Source: CAXBBB01 sp963815505 (GTDB taxonomy: Bacteria; Bacteroidota; Rhodothermia; Rhodothermales; BA12). From it: a stretch of DNA of 64,000 nt. The notes beneath the pieces were generated by a model. That model searched no databases, was not told where the DNA came from, and saw only the letters and a list, made by a program, of their open reading frames with translations. Both the position numbers and the translations under genes were made by a program. The DNA is taken from NCBI GenBank assembly GCA_963815505.1, contig CAWFGU010000022.1, forward strand, positions 365,518 to 429,517, written 5' to 3'. How positions within the stretch are numbered: position 1 is the first letter of the stretch; each line of letters begins with the position of its first letter. This document shows positions 56,132-63,503 of this stretch, one piece after another.

Positions 56132-56139
56132 TAGCTTTG
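56132..56139 (+). promoter_or_regulatory. -7 promoter box of tRNA-Val
   Basis: TAGCTTTG, an exact TAnnTTTG match, ends 7 bp before the tRNA 5' end. No good TTTG is seen at the -33 position. It supports assignment to the Bacteroidota sigma-factor type. Confidence 0.5.
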
Positions 56140-56146
56140 GTCGTCC

Positions 56147-56220
56147 GGGCGGTTAGCTCAGTTGGTTAGAGCATCTCGTTTACACCGAGAGGGTCGGGGG
56201 TTCGAGTCCCTCACTGCCCA
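56147..56220 (+). tRNA. tRNA-Val (anticodon TAC)
   Basis: Acceptor GGGCGGT pairs with ACTGCCC; D arm TTAGCTCAGTTGGTTAGAGC; anticodon stem TCTCG/CGAGA with loop TTTACAC, anticodon TAC. The T arm GGGTTCGAGTCCC is canonical and the discriminator is A. CCA is not encoded in full. The gene is complete although an integrase starts 151 bp downstream, as expected when an element integrates into a tRNA 3' end and restores it. Confidence 0.95.
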
Positions 56221-56371
56221 CCGAAAGCGGAGACGGAAGGCGGAATAAAGCCGCCACGCACGCCGGAAACGTCGCTTTCGCGCTTCCGAACGGTACGCAT
56301 GGCGGGGGAGGTACGACACGGACCCCGGTTTTTGTTATACCTTAGTCGAACCCTCAACCGGCTTCGACACC

Positions 56372-57635
56372 GTGGCTCTCACTATCGCTCTCGTCCTACG
56401 CACTCAGAAGGTGCGCGCCACCGACGGCACCGCGCCCATCTACGTGCGCGTGACGGCCAACCGGAAGATGCACGTTCAAGTCGACCGGAGTACGGGCCAA
56501 GCCGAAGGACTGGAACGACCGCACCCGACGCGTGCGAAGGAGCGACGCGCTGAGCACGTCCAAGAACGCCCGCCTCGATGCCGCGCTGTCCGAAGCGGGC
56601 GAGCGAGCCGGACGCGCGAAGACGGCCGGGCAGGCACGGCGGATGCTGGCGAGCGAGAAAGGGAGCTTCACCGCCTTCTTCCGCAAGCACGTCGAGCACC
56701 TGAGCGTCGACGGCCGCGTGTGGGACGCCAAGAAGTACGCAACGACGCTGCGCAAACTCACCGACGCGCTGGGCGACGTGGAAGCCGTAGCGTTCGACGG
56801 CGACGCGCTGCGAGCGTTCGAGCGCTGGCTGAAAACGAAAACGGACAACGGCCCCAACACGGTCCGCAAGGAACTGGTACGACTGCGCACCGTCGCCCGG
56901 CTTGCCGTGCGCGACGGGCTGCTGACGCTCAACCCGTTCGAGCGCTTCGATATGCCGCCCGAACACGCGACGCACCGCCGCAAACTGATGCTGCCGGAGA
57001 TGCGCGCCCTTGCCGCGTTGCCGCTGGAAGACGACGAGCGCGCGCGCTGGGTGCGTGACGCGTTCGTGTTCGCGTTTTATGCCGGAGGAATGCGGTTCGG
57101 CGACGCCTGCACGCTCAGAGGCGAAAGCGTGGTGCCCGACGGAAGAGACGGGCAGGCAGGCTTCCGCGTGCGCTACCGGATGATGAAGACCGGCGCGGCC
57201 GTCGACCTGCCCTTGCCGCCTGTCGCCGTCGACCTGCTACGGGCGCACTCCACTATCCCCGCCGATCCTGACGCCTTCGTCTTCCCGATGCTGCGAGGTG
57301 CCCACCTGACCGGAGCCGATGGAAAGCCCGACGGCGTGCGACTGCGCAAGGCCATTTCCAGTAGCAACGCGACGACAAACCGCGTGCTCAAAGACCTTGC
57401 GCGGCTGGCAGAGATCGAACGACCGGACGAAGTCAGTTTCCACGTCGCCCGGCACAGCTTCGCCGACCTCGCCCGCACCCAGTCGGGCAACGTCTACGCC
57501 GTGAGCAAGGCGCTTGGACACGCGAACCTGACGATTACCGAAACCTACCTGCGCTCCTTCGACCGCGACGCTACCGACCGGCTGCAAGATGATCTGTGGG
57601 GAGGTGCCGGAGAAACACCGGCAGAACGCCGGTAA
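56372..57635 (+). CDS. int: Tyrosine recombinase/integrase of a tRNA-Val element (one frameshift)
   Basis: Site-specific recombinase, about 420 aa. GTG 56372 gives ALTIALVLRTQKVRATDGTA and IYVRVTANRKMHVQVDRSTG, an Arm-binding domain of the Bacteroidota phage/ICE integrase type. The frame breaks near 56503 and continues with PKDWNDRTRRVRRSDALS. The SAM-like core-binding domain is KYATTLRKLTDALGDVEAVA. Catalytic residues: Arg in FYAGGMRFGDACTLRG, Lys in YRMMKTGA, HxxR in EVSFHVARHSFADLARTQSG, and the nucleophile Tyr in LTITETYLRSFDRDATDR. It stops at TAA 57633, immediately next to the left end of the IS element. Position after tRNA-Val marks the left end of an integrated element. Confidence 0.88.
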
Positions 57636-57637
57636 TG

Positions 57638-58866
57638 CGCTCTAAGTACTGCGTCAAGCGGATAATGTAGGGTATAGCCATTTGAGCTTTGTGCGCGCAT
57701 CACCCGTCGTCATCTGCCAGTCCACCGTTGCTCCCTCTGCGTTGCGCGACGCCACCCACGCTTCGATCTCCCGGCGCAGCACTTCGATCTGGCCCAGCCG
57801 CCGGTGGCCCAGGCACTGCCGCACCATCACGCCTAGTTCGCACTCGACCACGTTTAGCCACGAGCCGTGCACCGGCGTGTAGACGAATTCCACTTTGTCC
57901 GAGATGCGTTTGGCCTCGACCGGCTCGAAGGCCGCATAGAACGAAGCCGCCGAGTGCGTATTTAAGTTGTCGCACACCAAGCGCACCCTCTCGGCATCGG
58001 GGTAGACCTCATCGCACAGATCGCGCACCACGTGAGCAAACTCCACTCGCCTGCGCTGCGGTCTCACCCACGCCCTGCGCCACCCGGCCAGCGGCTCAAA
58101 CGCCAGAAACGCGCAGCACAGCCCACCACGCACGTATTCGTGGTCCTGTTTCGCGTCCGAGCCGGGCCGCATCGGCAGCAACTCACGCCCCTCGCCCACA
58201 AGCGCGCATGGACGCTCGTCCAGGCACACGACAGGCCTTTTGGCGTCGTACGGCTCGGCGTAGACGCTCAGCACGTGCTCCATCGCCGCCACAAAAGCCG
58301 CATTCTCGCCGGGCGGGATCACCCACTGCTTGACGCGGTGGGGCCGAAGTTCGTTTTTTTAAGTGTCTGCCGCACGGTCTCGTAGCTCACCGGCTCCGGC
58401 AGCCAGCCCGCTTCGATGCCCAGGCTCACGTAGCGGTCGGCCAAGAGACGCACCGTCCAGCGTGCGCGGCCTTCGGGAGCCTCGGAGCAGGCCAGCGCCA
58501 CGAGGTGCGCTTCGGCCACGCCGTCGATCTTGGGAGGGCGGCCGGGACGATCCTTAATCACTCGCAGGGCGGCTTCGAGGCTTTCGCGCGCAAATCGTTT
58601 GCGGGTGCGGGCGACCGTGCCAGCCGAGCAGGCGAGCGCATCGGCGATTTTCTCGTCGCTCCAAGCGGGACCCTCGTCGGAGCTATCGGCCAGCAGCAGC
58701 GTGCGGGCGTGGTGGAGACGCCTAGCGTGGGCGGTGCCGGTGCGTATGAGTTGGTCGAGTTGGTGGCGCTGCTCGTCGGAGAGGCGTACGTGGCACTTGG
58801 CGGACATGGAGCGATTGGGCTAGCTACCGCAACCTAACACCATCGGCTTGACGCAGCACTAAGAGC
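57638..58866 (-). mobile_element. IS630-type insertion sequence
   Basis: Terminal inverted repeats of about 22 bp, sharing the core CTGCGTCAAGC and an outer GCTCT(A/T)AGT: left 57638-57659, right about 58845-58866. They enclose one transposase gene in two overlapping frames. Flanking TA dinucleotides (the IS630 target duplication) are not perfectly placed, so the outer limits are approximate by a few bases. It lies right after the integrase stop codon and separates int from the rest of the element. Confidence 0.75.
57654..58807 (-). CDS. IS630-family transposase, two frames joined at an A7 run
   Basis: First frame (58807-58319): HTH part LSDEQRHQLDQLIRTGTAHA, ...DEKIADALACSAGTVARTRK, GRPPKIDGVAEAHLVALACS. 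Second frame (58322-57654): DDE part with RPVVCLDERPCAL (D), VRLVCDNLNTHSAASFYAAF (D) and YTPVHGSWLNVVECELGVM (E). A minus-strand AAAAAAA run near 58357-58363 lets the ribosome slip -1 from LKK into NELRPHRVKQWV. Programmed -1 frameshifting is known in IS630-like elements, so this may be genuine. Combined length about 385 aa. Confidence 0.85.
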
Positions 58867-58867
58867 A

Positions 58868-59580
58868 CCCACGATGGTATCACTATGACCCAATCCACAA
58901 AACCTTCTTGTTTGTCTCTGTGTCTGATCAGACACGGGCAATGGAGCGCGTACGGGCGTGTGCCTTGTGTGCCTTGTGTTGCTCGACTACATGAACCATG
59001 TCAGTTTGTACGTAGAAACCGACATACACCCCTTGCTAATAGCAGGGTGGAGTACATGGTACCCTTGCCCTACTCACCTTCCATCCCCGTACTTACGTGC
59101 AAGCGTTGCGCTAAGTGACGCCCAAAAACACCAAACCCCCCGGCCCAACTTTGGCGAGCTGACCGGAGGGAATGGATCCCAACCCACGCTGACGGCCTGA
59201 GCCGACGCGAGGACTGTTCTTTGAGTTGCGGAGCGATCCGCTTGCGTGGTTACTGAGTAACCAGCACCCAGAAATAAGGTGTAGTACACAGCCGGTGTCA
59301 AATGTCTGACGCCGATGTTCATGGTGTTCATGGTGTCCATGCTGTGCCGAGACTCTTACGGTACTTCCGTATTCGCTCTGAATACAGCGTGGTAAGCGTT
59401 TGCCTGACAAATGCAGACTTTCTTGCAGATTGCAAGAAGACGTGTAGACATCTGCTAGACAGGTGGGTTACGCTCTGTAACCCCGCTCCGTGTGACGCTC
59501 ACACAGCCGCACACACGTTTCGCTCCAACTCAAAGACCGTCCCCGCGTCGGCAAAGGTCGAAGGCTAAACCCTTCACCCG
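58868..59580. other. Repeat-rich non-coding region of the integrated element
   Basis: About 700 bp without a convincing gene. It holds a perfect 16-bp palindrome GTGTCTGATCAGACAC (58920-58935); a 9-bp tandem array GTGTGCCTT x2.5 (58958-58984); GGTTAC-TGA-GTAACC (59248-59262); a second tandem array of GTGTTCATG units (about 59316-59341); TCTTGCA-GAT-TGCAAGA (59421-59437); and GGGTTAC-GCTCT-GTAACCC (59465-59483). GC is lower than in the flanking genes. A combined promoter, operator and replication/transfer control region is plausible. Confidence 0.6.
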
Positions 59581-59799
59581 ATGCCCAACGGCACCCCCGA
59601 ACGCAGTCCCCAGACTGCCGCCCGCCGCGCGCGAAAGTCGCGTCACCCCGCCTCGCTCACCTTCCGAGCCGACGAGGCGCTGATACGCGCCGTCAAGGCC
59701 CGCGCCGTCGAAGACGACCGTAGCGAGTCGTCCGTCGTCCGCGCCGCCGTGCGCGCCTTCCTGGACGCACCCGCGCCCGCAACCGTGGAGGCCCGATGA
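59581..59799 (+). CDS. Ribbon-helix-helix (CopG/Arc-type) DNA-binding protein
   Basis: 72 aa. After a basic N-terminal tail, SLTFRADEALIRAVKARAVE is the beta strand and first helix, and DDRSESSVVRAAVRAFLDAP the second helix, of an RHH fold. Such small proteins act as autoregulators of plasmid or integrative-element operons or as antitoxins. The first gene after the repeat-rich region; its stop overlaps the next start (ATGA). Confidence 0.7.
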   Translation: MPNGTPERSPQTAARRARKSRHPASLTFRADEALIRAVKARAVEDDRSESSVVRAAVRAFLDAPAPATVEAR

Positions 59800-60113
59800 G
59801 CCGCCCCGCTGCCGACGCGCCCGTTCTCGTCACGACGCCCGCCGAACTGGCCGCGCACGTCGCCGCCGCCGTCGAGCGCGCGGTGAACACCGCGCTGCCC
59901 GAAGCCGTGCGCCGTGCGACGACGAAGCCTTACCTGACCGGGGCCGAAGTGTGCGCCCTCACCGGATGGAGCGCCCGCACGCTCGAACGCAAGCGCGCAT
60001 CCCGCCGGATTGCGTTCTGCAAGGAAGGAGGGACGATCCTCTATCCGACGGCCGATCTGTACGCGCTGATCGACGAAGGCCGCGTGCCTGTTCGCCCGGA
60101 GCGCACCGCTTGA
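59796..60113 (+). CDS. AlpA/MerR-type helix-turn-helix protein (excisionase-like)
   Basis: 105 aa. The C-terminal half shows TKPYLTGAEVCALTGWSART, LERKRASRRIAFCKEGGTIL and YPTADLYALIDEGRVP, the winged-helix pattern of AlpA/Xis-type HTH_17 proteins. They typically direct excision or activate element genes. The N-terminal 45 residues form an Ala/Val-rich helix. Overlaps its neighbours at both ends. Confidence 0.7.
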   Translation: MSRPAADAPVLVTTPAELAAHVAAAVERAVNTALPEAVRRATTKPYLTGAEVCALTGWSARTLERKRASRRIAFCKEGGTILYPTADLYALIDEGRVPVRPERTA

Positions 60114-60214
60114 CCTGTTGCACCTGCCGGGCCGCTAGACGCCCCGCCGGTGCCTTCACCTTGCGCGCGCTCCCGGCCTGCCGTCTGTGCCTTTTGCCGG
60201 AGCCGACGACCTGA
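60110..60214 (+). CDS. Cysteine-rich mini-protein (34 aa)
   Basis: A TTG start at 60110 overlaps the previous stop (TTGA). The sequence begins (M)TCCTCRAARRP and ends with LPACRLCLLPEPTT, so five cysteines make a CCxC and a CxxC pair, a plausible zinc site. It is too short for ordinary gene callers. The tight overlap chain of this operon is the main reason to take it seriously; a chance open frame cannot be excluded. Confidence 0.4.
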   Translation: MTCCTCRAARRPAGAFTLRALPACRLCLLPEPTT

Positions 60215-60591
60215 GCCGAGAAGCGCGCGCGCATCCCGCTTTCAACGTGGATCAAACTACAAAACCGAGCCGCAAGCGCGACACGCTGTGCGAGTTGTAC
60301 CCCGTCCTGTTCGCACCGCCCGAACTGATACCCAACCCTCACGCGCACGTCGAAGGCGAACGCCCGATGATGCGCAACCCCGAAGCCGAGCGCTTCAACG
60401 CCGACCCCGAACGCTGGGCACGTCGCAACGTCGATGCCGAGCGCGCGAAGTCCGAACGCTTCGACCGCGCCGCCCGCGTTGGCGCGCTGCACATGGACGG
60501 CGACGAAGACACCGTGCGCGGCTTCGCGCTGGGCTGCCTGCTCACCCGGTCCGGCGTGAGCCTGCCCGCACGCCTGAGAGGTACCCGATGA
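60187..60591 (+). CDS. Hypothetical protein of the integrated element
   Basis: 134 aa; the start may be ATG 60187 (MPFAGADDLSREARAHPAFN) or a later one near MMRNPEAERFNADPERWARR. The C-terminal 75 residues are highly charged (NVDAERAKSERFDRAARVGA) and end in a Leu-rich helix (RGFALGCLLTRSG). No family recognised. The stop overlaps the next ATG. Confidence 0.5.
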   Translation: MPFAGADDLSREARAHPAFNVDQTTKPSRKRDTLCELYPVLFAPPELIPNPHAHVEGERPMMRNPEAERFNADPERWARRNVDAERAKSERFDRAARVGALHMDGDEDTVRGFALGCLLTRSGVSLPARLRGTR

Positions 60592-60767
60592 ACGAGGACG
60601 ACCCGCACCCCCGATGCCGAGCGCGAAGAGCGGCACGCCGCGCACCGCGCCGCGCTCGACTTCTACGCACCGCCGCGCGAAGCCCCGCTGCCGTCCGGCC
60701 TGTTCGCCACGCCCGACGGCACGCAAGCCGACGCCTCAACCGATACGCAAGGGAGGGAAGAGCAATG
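60588..60767 (+). CDS. Small hypothetical protein (one frameshift at a C-run)
   Basis: ATG 60588 gives MNEDDPHP, then a CCCCC run (about 60611) shifts the frame. The other frame reads DAEREERHAAHRAALDFYAP, PREAPLPSGLFATPDG and a stop TGA 60765 that overlaps the next start. With one C removed this is a clean 59-aa protein. Unknown function; it belongs to the small-gene chain ahead of the primase. Confidence 0.5.
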
Positions 60768-63248
60768 AGCCGCCAACCCTCACCCGAACTCGCACGCATC
60801 CTGCACCGACTCGACGGCGTGACGCGATCCGGCGACGGCTATCAAGCCTGCTGCCCCGCTCACGACGACGGCACGGCGTCGCTGTCGCTCTCCGACGGGC
60901 GCAAAGGCGTCGTGCTCGTACTGTCACGCTGGATGCACTGCCGAAGACGTGACGGCCGCCCTTGGCCTGTCGGCGTCCGACCTGTTCGCACCCGACCCGA
61001 CGCACGCCCCGCCTGCTCGCACCTTGCCGCCGCGCACCCGCGCTGCCAGTGGCAAGCCGAAGCCGAAGGACTACGGCACCCACGAAGCGTTCTACATCTA
61101 CGAAGGCGAAGACGGCGTGCCGCTCTACCGCGTCGAGCGCCGACGACTCGCCGACGGATCGAAGACGTTCCGGCAACAGCGCTTCGATGGGAGCGGCTAC
61201 GCATCCGGCATGAAGTCGCCCGATGGGAAGCGCGTGCGCCGCGTGCTCTACCGCCTGCCCGCCGTGCGCGATGCCTGCCGCGACGGCCGCACCGTGTTCG
61301 TCGTTGAAGGCGAGAAGGACGTTCACGCGCTCGAAGCGCTAGGACCTGACGGCGACGACCTCGCCCGGCGGGGCTGGCAAGTGGCGAGACGAGCACGCCC
61401 TGAGCCTGATAGGTGCGGCGTGCGTGGCGATCCTGCCCGACAACGACCGCGCCGGAGCCGAGCACGCCCGCGACGTTGCCCGTTCGCTGCGTCGCCGCTG
61501 GCCTGTCGGTGCGCATCGTCGACCTGCCCGGCCTGCCGCCGAAGGGCGACGCGTCCGACTGGATCGAAGCGCGCACCGCCGAAGGTGCAACAGGATCGCG
61601 CGACGAACTGGAACGCCTCACCCGCGCCGCTCGCAAGCTGTCTGCCGACGACTTTGCGGACGAACCCGATCCGGACGACGACGACGCGCCCGACCTGAGC
61701 TATCGGCCCTTTCCCGTCGAGCTTCTACCCGCACCGCTGGCACGGATCGGACGCGAAGCCGCCGCCGCCTTTGAGTGTGACGCCGCGCTGGTCGCTCTGC
61801 CCGCGCTGGTGGTGCTCTCCGCCGCCATCGGCAACCGGGCACGGATCAAGCTGAAAGCCGACTGGATAGAGCCGTGCGCCCTCTGGGGCGTCGTCGTCGC
61901 CGCCTCGGGCACGGCCGAGTCCGACGCACGACGTAGCGCTCGCGCCCGTCTACGCGGCCGAGCGTGAGGAGCACCGCGCGCACGCCGACGCGATGGAGCG
62001 TCACCGCGACGAGGTGGACCTAGCACGCACCGAAAAGCGCACCCCGCCTGCCGCTCCCGTCGCCCGGCGGCTACGCGTAATGGACGTGACGGCCGAGAAG
62101 GTCGCCGGGCTGCTTGCCGAGAACCCCGGCGGTCTGCTGCTGGCACGCGACGAGCTTGCGGGCTGGTTCGGATCGTTCAACAAGTACGACAAGGGCACCG
62201 ACGGCCTTGCGACGTGGATCGAGTTTCACGGCGGCCGCCCCGTCACCGTCGACCGCAAGACGGGCGACACGCCGACGCTCTACATCGAACGCCCGTTCGT
62301 GTCGGTGACGGGCACGGTGCAACCCGGCGTGCTGGCCCGCTGCCTGACCGAGAGCCACGCCGAAAGCGGATTCACGGCCCGGCTCATGCTCGCCTCGCCG
62401 CCGTCGGTGCCCTTCGGCATATCGGAAGCGTCCGTGAGCGCAGAGGCGTCGCACGCATACGCCGACCTCGTGCGCACGCTGCACGGTTGGCAGATGAGCG
62501 CCCACGGTCCCGAAGTCGTCGGCGTGACGCGAGAAGCGTTCGTGCTGCTCAAGCGCTACGGCGACGCCAACGCCGTGCGCGTCGGGCGCACGCCCGAAGG
62601 AGCCGTGCGCGCGATGCTCAACAAGGCCAAGATGCACGCCGCGCGCCTCGCACTCGTGCTGCACCTGTCGGGCCATGCCGCCGCCGATCCCGACCGGGAG
62701 CACCCTTTGCCGAGCGTGAGCGAAGAGACGATGCGCGGCGCGGTGCTGCTTGCCGAGTGGTTCGTGAGGGAGGCCGCGCGCACGTCGTCGGTGCTGGGCA
62801 TGGATACGGAGACGCGCACGCCGCAAGACCGCGTGCTCGACGAACTGCCCGAAGAGTTTGCTACGGCCGACTTCGTGCTCACCGCCAAGGCCGTCGCCCG
62901 CATCGGAGAGAGGCGCGCAAAGCAGTGGGCTTCGAGGCGGGTGCGCGGGCAGATCGAGAAGGTCGGGCATGGCCTGTACCGCGACGCGCGGAGCACCGAC
63001 GCGCTCGACCTGTCGCTGGGAATCGACCTCGCTGCACCGGTTGCACCTTTGCACTTGGTGCACTCTGTGCACTTTGAGCCGGTCGAAGCGCGCCCGGTGG
63101 ACCAAAGTGCAGAAAGTGCACAAAGTGCGATAGTGCAACCCGTGCAAAACGGTGTCCCCGACGGGTTCCGCCAAGAACTGGCGACGGCCTGCCACCCGGC
63201 TTCATCGACCCGGACGCCTCGCCCGAACTCGACGACCCTTTCGCCTGA
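60764..63248 (+). CDS. CHC2-Toprim-DUF3987 primase/helicase-like protein (several frameshifts)
   Basis: Replication protein of the element, about 825 aa if reconstructed. ATG 60764: SRQPSPELARILHRLDGVTR. CHC2 zinc finger CCPAHDDGTASLSLSD, then (shifted frame near 60933) CHAGCTAEDVTAALGLSASD. Toprim part: GRTVFVVEGEKDVHALEALG and (next frame) VAILPDNDRAGAEHARDVA. The DUF3987 helicase-like region follows: LPALVVLSAAIGNRARIKLK, a break near 61930 where the P-loop would be expected, LLLARDELAGWFGSFNKYDK and FVSVTGTVQPGVLARCLTES. Breaks lie near 60933, 61345, 61485, 61930 and 63190; the natural end is LPPGFIDPDASPELDDPFA at 63248. The last 110 bp contain a large iteron-like palindrome. Confidence 0.78.
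63033..63146. repeat. 114-bp imperfect palindrome built of 8-9-bp iteron-like units
   Basis: TGCAC occurs at 63033, 63042, 63050, 63059 and 63068; GTGCA (one GTGCG) occurs at 63107, 63116, 63125, 63133 and 63142. The spacings 9,8,9,9 are mirrored as 9,9,8,9, so every unit has a partner about one centre near 63089.5. Arms of about 45 bp are roughly 80% complementary by eye; the central about 30 bp are GC-rich. It lies in frame inside the primase gene's 3' part, encoding a His/Val-rich and a Ser/Ala/Gln-rich stretch. Confidence 0.8.
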
Positions 63249-63503
63249 TGATGCCACGACCCGATCCAACACGCGCGGCGGCCTACGCTTCCGTCTGCGC
63301 CGACCTCTACCGCGTCGGCCGCGAACTCACGCGCCGCCGCCTGCATCTGTGCCTCGCCGGTAGCGCGCTCGCCGTGCGCGCCGCGCCCCTCGATCCGACG
63401 CGAGAAAGCCGAGCGCCTGCCGAGCCGGTCCCGCCGGACCTGCGCCCCGCCGTCACGCTGCACGCGCGAAGGCTTCGCCGTATACCGGCCCGCAACAAAT
63501 TGA
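63248..63503 (+). CDS. Hypothetical protein of the integrated element (one frameshift)
   Basis: ATG 63248 overlaps the primase stop (TGATG). It reads MMPRPDPTRAAAYASVCADL, YRVGRELTRRRLHLCLAGSA. A one-base shift near 63465 gives a natural end AREGFAVYRPATN at TGA 63501. The unshifted frame would run to 63826 across an opposite-strand frame and is less likely. About 85 aa, Arg/Ala-rich, no family recognised. Confidence 0.45.

Noticed and set aside
58868..59580. Tandem and inverted repeats considered as a CRISPR array
   Set aside because: Units are 9 bp without spacers of uniform length and no cas genes are present.
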